A DNA stretch of 64,000 bases, taken from assembly GCA_039707465.1 (NCBI GenBank), contig CM077644.1:221024962-221088961 (forward strand), given 5' to 3'. Source of the DNA: Rhabdophis nuchalis (Eukaryota; Chordata; Lepidosauria; Squamata; Natricidae). Numbering within the stretch: position 1 is the first letter of the stretch; each line of letters begins with the position of its first letter. Below the pieces are notes generated by a model. That model made no database searches and was not told the origin of the DNA. It worked only from the letters and a program-made list of their open reading frames with translations. The translations under genes were made by a program, and so were the position numbers. Shown piece after piece: positions 11,830 through 25,714 of the stretch.

Positions 11830-12138
11830 ACAATACAATACAATAGCAGACTTGGAAGGGACCTTGGCGGTCTTCTAATGGAACCCCCTGCTTGGGCAGG
11901 AAACCCTACATCATTTCAGACAAATGGTTGTCCAACATCTTCTTGAAGACTTGCAGTGTTGGGGCATTCACAACTTCTGGAGGCAAGCTGTTCCACTGAT
12001 TAATTGTTCTAACTGTCAGGGAATTTCTCCTCAGTTCTAAGTTGCTTCCCTGCTTGATTAGTTTTTACCCATTGCTTCTTGTTCTACCCTCAGGTGCCTT
12101 GGAGAATAGTTTGACTCCCTCTTCATTCTGGCAATCCC
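11830..12138 (-). mobile_element. CR1 LINE 3' fragment
   Basis: The 3' terminus is at 11830-11870 (ACTTGGAAGGGACCTTGG), preceded by an ACAAT-repeat tail. Minus-strand coding for the CR1 C-terminus (NSLPPEV-type and LEVFKK-type motifs) is decayed. Similarity stops at 12138, where a Helitron-like element begins. Confidence 0.8.
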
Positions 12139-12141
12139 TAA

Positions 12142-12518
12142 TCTCTCTCTCTCTCTCTCTCTCTGTGGGTGTGTGTTTCAGCACAACTCTGGAACACCTC
12201 GGGTAATTTCAACCAAACGTGGTATACAGATGACTTACTCTCTGGAAAAAAAATATTGTGGGGGTAAGACACCCCTAAAACCTCTCAGGGTGTGTGTACT
12301 GTTAACATACAGCCTGTTGGGCCTTAAAATGGCTTCTACTGTACTGCCATAAAATGGCTTCTACTGTACAGTGCAGTAGAGTTGCCATGGTAATAGATTC
12401 ATAGTACTCCATAAAGGGGCTCCTTCCGGTAAGGGAGAAAATCCATTAAAAATTACATTTGGTTCAGATATTTCCTCCCTTTAAATAAATACCCGGGCAA
12501 CGCTGAATTATCAGCTAG
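12142..12518 (+). mobile_element. Helitron-like non-autonomous element
   Basis: It starts TCTCTCTC after an A and ends CAGCTAG before a T, the TC...CTAG ends and A/T target of Helitrons. Just upstream of CTAG is ACCCGGGCAACGCTGAA, a decayed hairpin. The copy at 44612 shows that the ancestral stem would be ACCCGG/CCGGGT, with later CpG decay. The interior block AACTCTGGAACACC with CAACCAAACGTGGTA is shared with that copy. Confidence 0.6.
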
Positions 12519-13155
12519 TTTATTATATAATTTGCATAGCCACCATATCACAAAAATGACATGGATAGCATATAACAATTAAATAAAGCAACAGATATAA
12601 AGATACCAGATATAAAAGATATAAACATGTACCTTAAAAGAGAAATATTATGAAATGAATGTATGCATCTTAGGCAAAGAGAGGATAAAAATAGTCATTT
12701 CAGCAATGGAGTCATGTAGAGCATATTTCCAGTTACCTAGAGCAGGGATTCCAGGATGTCAAAAAGGATTTTGATTTATAACATGGAGGATTAAAAAAGC
12801 AAACAAACCAGGTTTCCCTTTCTCTAGACATATGCATAAAGCAGAAGATGCTGGTAATGTGATCATTTTGTGTAGTTTAACATCTACAGATCCTTAAGAG
12901 GTGTCTACTTTCAGATTTTCTGAAATAGTCAGGAAGACCTGTATGAGCTTGGAACAGCTGTTTTCAGGCTTAAAACATCCTAAAACAGAACATTTTGTGC
13001 ATCCTTATATCACCTCCCCTTTTACTGCTGCTCTTCTAATTAACCACTCTAAATAATTTGATGTCAGAATACTTGGAAAACTTACCGCCTGCTCTCAGTT
13101 CTATAAATTACAAAGTAATTAAAAGCATTGGTTACAATATAAATTTCCAAACTGA
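12519..13155. other. Unannotated AT-rich sequence
   Basis: Nothing was recognised. Confidence 0.4.

Positions 13156-13253
<98 letters not shown>
13156..13253. repeat. AAT microsatellite, about 32 units
   Basis: The tract is uninterrupted and directly abuts the 3' end of the antisense L2 at 13253, so it probably expanded from the L2 tail. Long poly-N and poly-I frames across it are artefacts. Confidence 0.95.
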
Positions 13254-13254
<1 letters not shown>

Positions 13255-13948
13255 TTTATTTGTAAACCGCGTCCTCTCCCCAAAGGGACTCGGAGCGGTG
13301 CACAGGGGAAAATAAAAATACCAATACAAAACACATAAATAGAATAGAATAGGTAAAAACAAATTAAACTAAAATTATCCCTGCGCTAAAATCCCAATTT
13401 TAAATTAACTAAAATACCCTAAAACCCTATTAAAAGACGGGAGACTAACCTAGGCCGGCCAAGCAGAAAAAGTGTGTTTTAAGTTTTTGACGGAAGGAGC
13501 GGAGGTCCGTAGTTGTTCTAATTTCGGAGGGAAGGTCGTTCCAGAGGGCTGGGCCCGCCACAGAGAAGGCCCTTCCCCTGGGCGTCGCCCGCTGGCATAG
13601 CCTAGTGGACGGCACCCCGAGAAGTCCCTCTCTGTGGGAGCGAATCGGCCGCAGGGATGTATGGGGCAGGATCCGATCCCGCAAATAGCTAGGTCCCGTG
13701 CCATGGAGCGCTTTAAAGATGATAACTAACACCTTGAAGCGCACCCGAAAGACGACAGGCAGCCAGTGCAGCTCGCGCAAGAGCGGTGTTATGTGGGTAA
13801 ACCTAGAGATTCCCATTATTGCTCGCGCGGCTGAATTCTGGACAAGCTGAAGTCTTCGGGTGCACCTCAAGGGGAGCCCCATGTAGAGAGAATTACAGTA
13901 GTCCAGTCGGGATGTCACGAGGGCATGAGTGACTGTGCAAAGGGCATC
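13253..13948 (-). mobile_element. 5'-truncated L2 LINE
   Basis: The minus strand encodes an open 157-codon stretch, [15 protein letters not shown] through [16 protein letters not shown], ending at 13445, followed by a 3' UTR with the paired CCGCTCCGAGTCC and GGGGAGAGGACGCGG block. The copy lacks the YADD region. The tail is AAT-type, unlike the 2381 copy, so it is a different subfamily or a different tail. Confidence 0.88.
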
Positions 13949-15708
13949 ACAGGGAAATGTGATCTAAGCTTCTAATAATCACATTTCCTGGATTCTAAAA
14001 ATGCAATTTGCAACAACAAATGAACACTTCTCTCTTTTACACTGCAATATTTGTTTAGATGAAAATGCACACTGATGTGCAATAAGAATATACAAAAAAT
14101 ATATATAAATTTCAGGGCAATAGTTGCACATGAATCCACAGGGTGCACAAAAACCTAGATAAGGAAAACATGTGTGATAAAAATGATGACAAAAATTAGA
14201 TGGAACAAACTACAGACCAGGAAACAAAAGAAGCCAATCCTAACTCATAGTAGATAGATTCATCTATTACTAGAAGAAGCAGCTCCAAACCGCATTTTGA
14301 TTGTGTTATTCAGCCCACATCCAGCCCTTTCACTTTTAACTTCAAGAATTCACATTTTACTATAAGTGTAGTTGCTTCTCACTTTAGTACTCCATTTCTG
14401 TCAAGACAATGAGCTTAGTATGTGTGTTTTTTCATCCTACAATACACCTTTATGACCCTAAACAATAATAGCTGAATTTTGCACTGAGTTTGAGAATAGG
14501 ATTGTTCTTGAAAGAAAATGCCAAGAAATGCAGACAGAAAATTCTTTGTTCAGAAGACATGTCTGTAGAAATATAGAGAAATATTACTTTGAATTCATGT
14601 GGCCAAATACAGAAGAGAACATGACGTATTGTCACAAATACATTTCTCATTTTGGCTGTAAGAGGCTGGATAAATGTTTAAACCAAGAAGTTTATAGTGC
14701 CCAAACCTATAAAATATTGCAATCCTTTTTGCATTTTTAAATCTATTGGGGCGGTTTTGTTTCTGGGGAGACAACACGTCATTTTTGAAAGTTCTCTCAG
14801 ATTTTGACATTTCAGATCAAGATATATTCTCTACAGGAACTCATTAATATGGTTTTCCCTTAAAGCATCTGGAGAGTGGGAGACATATATTTGGTTCCAC
14901 TTTTCATAACTTCCTCTTGATGAGTAACTCAGTTTTAATTCTCTTTTGAAATTCATATATCCCCCACGAATTCTACAATTCAACTCTCCATTTTTCACTC
15001 ATTTGAATTTTTATCCTGTCTTTCTGTCTCAAAGAAACTTGAGACAAATATGGAAAAAGCCTTTGCAAAGTCTCATATTGTTCTTTCATGAACAAAATTA
15101 CACTCATCCTGGAAATATGTGTCCTAATGTGCGTATGCTGGTAGAGCTTGTGCATCTTCTTATCAGTCAGCTATCGCCATTATCTAAACCCTTCTTTTTG
15201 TCCTTCTGACCCCCTCAACCTTACTCTGAAAAATCACAGCTTCCTTTGCTAATTTAGTTTTTTAAGGATATTTTCCTTTCCAACTCAATTTTAGCCTAGG
15301 TTATTTGATTTTAGACAAATCTTTCTATCTCTGCTAACTGTTAGGCAGATATTTACAAAAATCATATATGTAAATTTAAGCTAAATGAAGATTTATTAAA
15401 GCACTACAAATCATGTAAATCTGACTAACTGATCCACACAGTTGTCTTCTATCTTACCTTTTCACAAAAAGAACCACTGTTCTGAAACTCATTACAATTG
15501 TTCACTCACAAATACACACCAAAAAACTTGCATTTATACAATTAAACACAGATGCAAGGAGCAAATATAAACACAAGATGTTTTTCTCTGGAAATTAGAA
15601 ATACAGTCACTGAATGTTGTTGCAATTATTTAAATTCCACTGATTAGGAGTCTTAAAACAATCTTCTGAATGGGGGGAATGGAAGTGCTTGTCCTTCTAT
15701 CTTATTTA
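13949..15708. other. Unannotated AT-rich sequence
   Basis: Nothing was recognised. The short frames on both strands lack family motifs. Confidence 0.4.
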
Positions 15709-17059
<1,351 letters not shown>

Positions 17060-17193
17060 ATACATGCCCTTGAACAGCATTTGGAAACTTCAACAGGTGC
17101 AAAATGCAGTTGCATGTGTATAAAAAGTGCCAACTACATGGCATATATAACATCACTACTCTCTGAGCTGCACTGACTGCTTTCGGGTGCACC
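17060..17193 (+). mobile_element. Old L2 LINE, left part, interrupted
   Basis: Translation gives a decayed version of the L2 segment QLVQNAAARV to [11 protein letters not shown], for example VQNAVACV and ELH.LLSFG-type remnants. It stops at 17193, where the young L2 begins, and resumes at about 17815. Confidence 0.7.
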
Positions 17194-17812
17194 CTTGAGG
17201 TGCACCCGAAAGCTGCAGCTAGTCCAGAACGCAGCCGCGCGGGTGATTACGGGAGCGCCTAGACACTCCCACATAACACCTATCCTGCGCGAGCTGCACT
17301 GGCTCCCTGTGGTCTTTCGGGTGCGCTTCAAGGTTTTAACGACCATCTTTAAAGCGCTCCATGGCTCGGGGCCTAGTTATATGCGAGACCGCCTCCTGCC
17401 CCATACATCCCTCAGACCGATACGCTCCCACAGAGAGGGCCTCCTCAGGGTGCCGTCGGCTGGACAATGCCGACTGGCGACACCCAGGGGAAGAGCCTTC
17501 TCTGTGGCGGGCCCTGCCCTTTGGAACGACCTACCCCCTGAACTCCGCACTATCTCTGACCTCCGCCTCTTCCGCAAGTGTCTGAAGACACACCTATTCC
17601 ATCTAGCCGGCCTAGCATAACCCCCATTACTGACTCTTAGATAGTTTTAAATTTGGGTTTTTTAAATTCGGTTTTTAGCGCAGGGTCTATTAGAATAAGT
17701 TTTTTAAAATTTTATATGTTTTATATGTGTTTTAACATCCCTGTGCGCCGCCCTGGGTCCGTTTGGAGAAGGGCGGGGTATAAATTTAATAAAATAAAAT
17801 AAAAATAAATAG
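17194..17812 (+). mobile_element. Young 5'-truncated L2 LINE inside an older L2
   Basis: The plus strand encodes an open 141-codon C-terminal fragment (17195-17620), MRCTRKLQLVQNAAARV through FHLAGLA, almost identical to the 2381 copy from the same point on. The 3' UTR has the same CCGCCCTGGGTCC and GAAGGGCGGGG block and an AAAATAAAAT tail. The 5' junction forms an inverted repeat, TTTCGGGTGCACC with GGTGCACCCGAAA (17181-17212). Confidence 0.9.
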
Positions 17813-18050
17813 TATGTTTCCAGCTGCAGTTCAAGGTGCTGGTTGTCACCTTTGAAGTCCTACATAGCATGGTACTATTACTTGAGGGACCATCTTTTTC
17901 CAAGAGTTTCTACTCACCCAATCTGATCCAACAGCTTGGACATGCTGCAGATCTCATCAGCCAAGGAATGTACACTGGAAGAAACTAGAAATATTTTAAA
18001 GGGCTCTCCCTTTGGGCCCCTAGAACTGGACTTTTTGGAAAAACCTGCTT
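17813..18050 (+). mobile_element. Old L2 LINE, right part
   Basis: GCAGTTCAAGGTGCTGG corresponds to QFKVLV, the next residues of the L2 frame interrupted at 17193. A decayed VTFEVLHS stretch and later L2 blocks follow to about 18050. Confidence 0.65.
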
Positions 18051-18148
18051 GTAGGATCCAATATGGGTTGGTCTTCTGAGATTTAAATTCATGCTGGAGG
18101 CCATCTTCAGGGAGACTAAGATTGGATCCTGCAACATTATCCTGGGAC

Positions 18149-18570
18149 CAGTCGTGGGTTTCAAAAATTTTTAGAACCTCTTCTGTAGGTGTGGCTTGCT
18201 TTGTGGGAGTGGCTTGCTGGCCATGTGACCAGTGGGAGTGGCTTGCCAACCATATGACCGGGTGGGAGTGACTTGCAGACCGTGTGACTGGATGGGAGTG
18301 GCTTGCCTGTCATGTGACCAAGTGGAAATGGCGTGACAGTCATGTGATTGGGTGGGCGTGGCCAACTTGTAAAATGTGGTGAAACTCACTTAACAATGCT
18401 CTTGCTTAACAACCAAAATGTTGGCTCAGAAATTCTGGCATTTGAAGCATGCAAGTCTTAAAGCTGTTAAGTTACAAGACCCTTGCACCCCTAACCAGCT
18501 CTAAATGGTGTTGTAGATTTGTGGAACCTCTTCTATAGAAGAGGTTAGAACTGGCAGGAACCCACCCCTG
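18149..18570. mobile_element. hAT-type MITE, family C, with internal minisatellite
   Basis: Termini CAGTCGTGGGTTTC and GGAACCCACCCCTG. Flanking octamers CCTGGGAC (18141-18148) and CCTGGGAT (18571-18578) agree at 7 of 8 bases. The interior shares its AGAACCT.TTCTGTAGGTGTG start with the copy at 33699 and contains about five diverged 33-bp units. Confidence 0.85.
18200..18362. repeat. Minisatellite of about 33-bp units
   Basis: Units follow the pattern GTGGGAGTGGCTTGCC then CATGTGACC, about five diverged copies, all inside the MITE. Confidence 0.8.
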
Positions 18571-18578
18571 CCTGGGAT

Positions 18579-19222
18579 CCATATATTCGCCTTTATTTGT
18601 GAAAAACTCTGGCTAATACTGTGGTGGGATGTAGCTTGTGGCTTCTGGCTTGTGTTAAACTCTGGCTAATACTGTGGTGGGATGTAGTTTGGAGTCACAG
18701 GAGGGAGGGGATTTCTCCCAAGGAGCAAAGACACAACACAACTTTGTATGCAGAAAGAGAACACGAAGGCAATTCACAGAATATATCTAATAGTTATGCA
18801 GATGAGTGCTTTAGTTTGGCAAGACACCTGCATCTAGGCAAGCAAGAATAAAGAAGCTACCTTGGAATAATTCCTCATGTCATCCTTGGTTCCTTGACCT
18901 TGACATTGTGTGCCCAAATTGATGATACATGTGCTTATAACTAACAGGGGTTGCTGCATCAAAGTGTAAGCTAAATGAAACTACTACTACTTGTGTTTTA
19001 CTATATAGTTAAAAGAAAGAGAATCTAACCAGGGAATAATTTTATTCCTTCACTTTCTATCCATTCAGTTTGTATAGCTATCCATCTCAATCAGTGACTC
19101 TAGATGGCAAACAATCTTAAAATAAATTTAAAATGATTTCTATCATATGATGAAAGAATAAATAAGGGAAAGAAGTTTGTGAAAGATGGATGGAGACGCT
19201 GGATTCTAAATACCAATGGACA
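18579..19222. other. Unannotated sequence with a short duplication
   Basis: AACTCTGGCTAATACTGTGG occurs twice about 50 bp apart (18605 and 18658), a local tandem duplication. Nothing else was recognised. Confidence 0.5.
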
Positions 19223-19230
19223 GCTTAAGG

Positions 19231-19618
19231 CAGGGGTGTCAAACTCAAGGACCGGCAGCGTGATCTGGCCCATGGAATGTATAGATCTGGCCTACCCTGG
19301 AAACTGCAAAGGACCAGCCTGTGATGCCTCTGCCAGCAAAAACGGAGCTCGGGAGAGCCGCAAGCAGAGTGTTGTGGGAGGCCATCGCAGCTGAAAACGG
19401 CTGTTTTGGCTGGCAGAGGGTTGCAGGAAACTGTTGCAACTGAAAACTGAGCTCAGAAGCTTGTTTTCTCTGGCAGAGCACTCGGGCCACCACAGATGTC
19501 CCGACATGAGTGACGTTGAGCTGGCCACATCCACCATGGCCACGTCTATCCTGACCCCCCTAAGGTCAAACACAACCCTGATGCGGCCCTCAATGAAATT
19601 GAGTTTGACACCTTTGTC
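19231..19618. mobile_element. hAT-type MITE, family A
   Basis: Starts CAGGGGTGTCAAACTCA and ends TGAGTTTGACACCTTTG plus two bases. Flanks GCTTAAGG (19223-19230) and ACTTAAGG (19619-19626) agree at 7 of 8 bases, with a central TA. The interior is GC-rich and non-coding. Confidence 0.8.
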
Positions 19619-19626
19619 ACTTAAGG

Positions 19627-20843
19627 TAAGTCTTCTTCCATTTGCTAGGCTTTGAAGGAAAGGTAAATTTAAATGTTCTCTCCCTAATTCCTTTTGATTT
19701 GGTTAATTCTTCTCATCAATTTACAGATGTTAAAGATTATTTCTTCCATGTTCATTCTCCTCATAATCTTCCCCTTGGCTGCCGTTCATTTTGAGCCCGA
19801 TTTCTGCTTCTGTCATCTTGAACGACTCTGCTGCATTCTTGCATCTGGTTTATCAATCCAACCTAGACATTTGTTTCAGATTCGCATGATGCAGAGCTGC
19901 AGAGAGAAGGATAAATGTTGAAATTCAGCTCCTTCCTTCCTTCCTTCCTTCCTTCCTTCCTTCCTTCCTTCCTTCCTTCCTTCCTTCCTTCCTTCCTTCC
20001 GAAATTATTTACAGTCAAATTGTATAAAATTATATGACAATTTGCAAAATGGCCATCCGAATTCTGAAACTTAGCAGCTTGCTTCCCTTCTTTATTCAAA
20101 TCATCACTGCACACGGAGGGGAAATGAATGGGGATGCAGACACAGCCAATGCAAATTTATCATGTAATTTCTCTGAAATGCCGGTGTAATTAGTCTCCTG
20201 CTATTGCCCTATTCAAATCCACAGTGTGCACGTTGGACTGAAGTCAGTCATTTGAGGAGAAGTAGGTTAACAGCAGAATTGTGAAGATTTCACCAACTAT
20301 GTGCAGAAATGCCTTTTGTTCTGCAAGGGCTAGAAGGAAGCTCTGAATTAATGCAGGAAACTATCAGCTAAGGTGAAAAGATCCACCAATTCACATTCCG
20401 GAGTAGAAATTGGATTTTAATGGGACGGTAAAATAGCACAAATGTCAGTCACTCTCAATTAAGAAAGAAAACCAACATATTTGAGCATATATAATTTTTT
20501 TTTTTGCAGGATGCTTCAATGATTTTTTTTTTTTAATATAACCTTCCCTGAGCTTTTGGCAAGAGAAGAGGTTTCAAAATTAAAATAAAACTGTAATATT
20601 GAGAAGCAAAAAAGGTGTTCACTGCAGCATTCTTTTCTATCTTTTACGATAGATTTTGTTTTCATTTTTGCTTAAAACCCTGTGCACTTTTGCCCAGGCT
20701 TTATTCATATTCAGGATGTTTCAACAAATTAAATTTATTTTTCTTCATCTTGACGACTTTTATCAAGTTCCATCTCTATTGATCTCACCAAATATTAATT
20801 TCTTATATTTTCTGGAGATCTCCAGCATTTCTCATTAGAGATA
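19627..20843. other. Unique sequence with a CCTT microsatellite
   Basis: A pure CCTT tract (about 17 units) lies at 19930-20000. The 20010-20420 interval has balanced composition and no repeat resemblance; it is a candidate conserved non-coding element by appearance only. Confidence 0.45.
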
Positions 20844-21131
20844 CAGTATATCACAGAAAAGAATCCACCCCCTCACATTTTGTAAATATTTAAGTATACC
20901 TTTTAATGTGACAACACTGAAGAAATGACACTTGACTACAATGTAACGTAGTGAGTATACAGTGAACAGTGCAAATGTGCTGCCCCCTCAAACTACCGCA
21001 ACACATAGCCATTCATGTCTATACTACTGGCACCAAACGTGAGTACACCCATAAATGATAATGTCCAATTGGGGCCCAAAGTATCAATATTTTGTGTGGC
21101 CACCATTATTTTCCAGCACTGTGATATACTG
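20844..21131. mobile_element. Internally deleted Tc1-like transposon
   Basis: Starts CAGTATATCACAG and ends TGTGATATACTG, 12-bp perfect inverted repeats flanked by TA (20842-20843 and 21132-21133), the Tc1/mariner target. The first 275 bp resemble the left end of a widespread fish, lamprey and reptile Tc1 group (CACCCCCTCACATTTTGTAA, GTGTGGCCACCATTATTTTC). The transposase gene and almost all of the right end are deleted. Confidence 0.8.
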
Positions 21132-21512
21132 TAGACCTCGAGATATAACCACAGTTGGAACCCGAATCTTCATTACCAAGCAAGACAGTTGCTAAATGAG
21201 TTCCACCTGATTTTATGATCTTTTATCACAATTGTTAAGTGAATCGTACAGTTCTTGAATGAAGCCAGCTTGCCCAATTAACTTCGCTTTTTGGAAGCCA
21301 GCTGGAAATGTCACAAAAAGTAATCACATGAACCTTGGATGCTGCAACCATTGTAAATGCATGCTAATTGCCAAGTGCCCAAATTTTGATCACATGACTA
21401 TGGGGCTGTTTCAATTGTTGTAACTGGGAGGAATTGTCAATCACTTTTTTTTTAGTTCTGTTGTAAATTTGAATGGTCACTAAGCGACTGGCTGTAAGTT
21501 AAGGACAACCTG
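21129..21512. mobile_element. Non-autonomous DNA element, family E
   Basis: Left end CTGTAGACCTCGAGATATAA and right end TTAAGGACAACCTG are imperfect inverted repeats of a CAGGTAGTCCTCGACTTA pattern. The interior has the GTTAAGTGAATC and GATCACATGAC blocks that also occur at 48723-49799. Its left end overlaps the last bases of the Tc1 remnant. The target duplication is ambiguous. Confidence 0.7.
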
Positions 21513-24500
21513 TACATTTATACATTTATATAGCTACCTAAATTTGTATGCAGTCTATTCTTCCAGCCTACGACATGTGAGATAAAATAAAATCATAACT
21601 TCATTCATAACATCAATAAGAGATAAACAAATGATTACAAGCTGTAAATAAACTTGTAGCTATCATCAAATAACTTGCTCTCTTAAACACAACTGTGGGT
21701 GTCATTTTCCCCAAACCATTAATAAAATCAACGAGCATCTAATCTTGATGAGAAAATTATTCCAGTGAGGGAAGACTACTACTACTAAGGGGGTCAATTT
21801 ATATTCTTTGAATGCCGAAGACCTGTTTTACTTCACCTAAGGCTGGAAACGTACCATATTATTAGCAAAATTTTATATTTTCAAAAATGGTGGCAATAGC
21901 ATTATTTGTTTTAATTCTGAATTACAGTAAGTATATTTAGAAATAAAGTCTTCTAAATGCCTGCAGATGTATTGGGATTGAAATCTACAGGAATTTTTAA
22001 CAATATCTTAATTTCAAGAAAAGTTGTGATATCTCCCAATCCATTTAAAAAAAATACTTCCTCCTCTATTCCTTCTTAATTATATCCAGATTTAATGGCA
22101 TCAATACCATCTTCCTTCCTTCCTTCCCTCCTTCCCTCCTTCCTTCCTTCCTTTCTTTCTTCCTTTCTTCCTTCCTTCCTTCCTTTCTTCTCTTATTGTT
22201 ACATTTTATCTAATGAATAGGATTTGAAAATTGGATCATATTTTTCTGCAAAATTTTTAGGACAATTTTTATAAATTTAATCCAAAGTCCAAGACATGTA
22301 GTGATTGTTTGGGATAGCCTACCTTTACTTGTTTTTATCAATAATTGTTCTCTTATTTGCTGTGAAGAAATTTTAACCTTATAACTGTTTAAGGAAAGTA
22401 GCCCTTCTTGAGTTTCCTTCCTATGTGTAATGCCACTATGGTGGGATGATGTACTGAATAGTTGGAAATAATATAGCTTCCAGGTCCAATCTAGAATTCA
22501 ACCTTTCTATTTCTAAAGTTTGAATCATTAGAAACTGTTAAAAATGCTAAGAAAGAAAGCTTCCAATCTGCTTCATGTGCAGTCAATAAGTTTAATAAAT
22601 AAAATAAAAAGTAAAATAAGCAAAAAAGGAATGCCCTTATTTTTAAAGGCAACATGGCTGCATTGCTTTGTTTCACTCTCTTTTGTAATCCAAACATATT
22701 GTCCCCTGGCATTTAAAAAGCCAGATGTTTCTAGACAGATGTGCAAGCCCTTTCTGAAGTCTAGGATTAATCTGGTTCCATCTGTCCACAAATGTGAGAG
22801 ATGGTATCTACAGGAAAGATTTTAAAAAGTCAAGAGGACAGTAGTTCCCATGCAATTGTATTGATGATATTGACTTTTTGGGCATTCTCCTGTGGATGCC
22901 TCTCCATGTACAACTCAAGAATGAAGAATGGACATTTCCTTTCCAAAACAAAAAAAATCTTAACTGGAGTCCTTCTCTTGTGCCGCTTCTCTGTTGACTT
23001 AGATAGGTTTAATCAAAACCGTTAAACATTTCTACAATCCCTAAATTTTCTCCGACATTGTTGTCTTTCTGTCTTTCTTCAGCAATGTCAGGTTGGAAAT
23101 GCTGACTGCTTCATTTGATGCAACTAATAAAAACTCAGGGGCTTAATGTCAGGCTCTCTTATACTTAATCACTATGAGTGGAATGGAAGGCAGCTTTTGA
23201 TTAAGGCCAGCAAACCGATCAATAAAGTCCTTGAAGCCATTAAGAGGAATGGCTTGAAACAAAGACAAAGGGCATCCCAACGTATATATGGAATAATATA
23301 CTATACTATACAGCAAGAGGAATGACATTATCTTTTTAACATCTTGTGAGATGTTCATCAGTAGTTTTATCTTCTCCAGAAAAAAAATGCACCTTAAGAA
23401 CTATGCGTATTATCATCAGATGCATATATAACATAACCTTTTGGAAGGATTATTTTATATACACTCATTGGTTGTTGTGGAAGATGGTGAAAAAAATATT
23501 TTAAAAGCGACCAAGTATGAAGTAGCAGCTAGATAGGACACATATATTCTGGCATTAAATAGCTAGCAGATAGAGTGTTACATGAAATCTTGGTCTTCGT
23601 TTAATTTGGGAGAAAACTTGTGAAATGGTTTAAACAAATTCACTTTGTTTTTCTTTCTTGGTGGATTTGGTTTTTATAATGCCAATTATAAATAATGTAG
23701 CACCCAATAATGTAGCACCAACTCTTGTTGGTGCTTGCCATTTGTGATTTCAATTTTTTTGTACGTGTGTTGAGAGTGGCTGGTTTATCCAAAATAAAGA
23801 TCATGGGATATTGTTGATGAGATATGATACGTTTGGAGGCTAAGTAAATAATGGTACTCTTACTTTTGGGATATTGTTATTCCCCAGAATAGCCTGTTCA
23901 GAGTAAATAGAGATAGAAATGATAACTTGCTCTGCCAGTTAGGTTTAGAATTATATGAATGCAAAACTGAACAAATGAAAAGGGTCTAAATGGCACTTTT
24001 GGTTACTAAATTGTTTTTATGATTTTTATTTTTATGATTGTAATGTTTACAGTCTAAATATATATTAAACCATGGACATATTGCTAGAATACATGTGAAC
24101 CACTCAGAGTCTTTCAGTTACAATGGGTTAAAAATGAATGAATGAGTAAATAAGTAAATAAACTAAATATTACAGGTTAGCAACATTAAGGTAGCAAATA
24201 GAACAATAAGTATCAAATATGACTGAAAGAGACTATAATATGTAACATCCATTCTTCTCATGGTCTCTTTTACTGCTGATGTGCTAGCTTAGGTTCAAGA
24301 AGTATGGGAAGAATAAGGCTTCTTTAGAATCCTCAAGACCCACAAATATGAGACTTAAACAAACAAGAAATTACTTTCATTGATTAAATGTAGATTGAAT
24401 TACTAGGAAAAAAATGACAGGGCCTGCTAAGGTTATGTCCTCCAGTCATTGTTTAACTCAGTGTGACAGATTCAATCTGCTCAGCCCAAAGGTAGGCCAA

Positions 24501-24866
24501 AGATGTCACTCATGGCTTTGACACAATGCTGGAGCAAAATCGAAAAGTTGCACTTTATCAACTCACAGCCTGGAGCCAGTGTTCTCATTCAGGCTTGTGT
24601 TAGTGGAACAATGAGCTACAGCAGGCATAAGGCCGTGCTGCATAATAATTATAGGTATCCCACAGGCAAAGCTGTAGTTGCTTTTAAGATTTGACAGAAT
24701 GTGTCTCGTAGGCATGACCTACCAGATGGGGAGGGGGCCTCCCTCCCTCCTTTTCATCCCTTCCCAAAAGCCACCTGGGAGAAATATATAAAGCTTCTTG
24801 ATAAGGGATATATTTTCTCCTATAGGGGTAGGTTGATTACTATAAGCTGCTCAATTTTTCTTGAAG

Positions 24867-24912
<46 letters not shown>

Positions 24913-25693
24913 AGCTTTCAGGGAAAAAGAATCAAGTATATAACAAGGGAAGCTAAGGTAGACCTTTTGCTCGATCCTGCTAATTTGTGTCACCTACTGC
25001 ATTTCAGGGGAGAAGGAACGAAGCAGAAAATTAAGTCTGAAAGGCGTTTTTGTCCTGCTGTCACTTTGTACAACACTTTGTTCAGCTGACATGACACTCT
25101 GGCTTTTGTTACATAAAACTGTCACATTGTCCCCTTATAGTTAGCCGCAGTGGCTGGCCAAATCAATAATGTCTGTCAAAACTGTCAAATAATGGAATGA
25201 AGTTATAAAAGTCATATGTATATGCACAACCAGAGACACACATCTTTTGATGTAACTATTGGTGTCTCTATATATTTAAGTAAAAAATAAAATAAATTTT
25301 AACATGTTTTAAGCCAACCATTCCAGAAACTGCTGTCTTCAGCTACTTTGATATTCTGAAGGGAAGCTTTACATAATGAAGGAATGTAATTCACATCCAG
25401 ACAACTGAAAATATAATAATCTTAATATTTCTATTTGTAACTTTAAATATAGCATTTCACATACGGTCCAAGAGATTAATTGCTTTTTATTGGAATTCAG
25501 AATAAACTTGTCTAAACACTACTTCATGTCTATATACTACATCATAAAATGAAGAACTCCCCTAAATTCATTTGCTTATCAGATAAGTGGGAATGAATAT
25601 AATAGATTTTCATCTAAGCTGAAAAACAAGTAAGCCAATGGCCTTAATTCAATGTATCATTCTAAATGCATGTTTGAGAATGCACTTGTCGGG
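21513..25693. other. Long repeat-poor interval
   Basis: It holds a CCTT/CCCT tract at 22110-22190 and a CA tract at 24869-24908. The 23035-23160 and 25020-25200 stretches look unique and compositionally balanced. No exon, RNA gene or mobile-element end was recognised in about 4 kb. Confidence 0.45.
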
Positions 25694-25714
25694 CTGTGTG
25701 TGTGTGTGTGTGTT

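Noticed and set aside
13058..13362. Long poly-Ile, poly-Leu and poly-Asn frames, also at 15670-15909
   Set aside because: They are translations of trinucleotide microsatellites.
19931..20000. KEGRKEGR-repeat protein frame, also at 33820-34116
   Set aside because: Translation of CCTT/CTTC microsatellites on the opposite strand.
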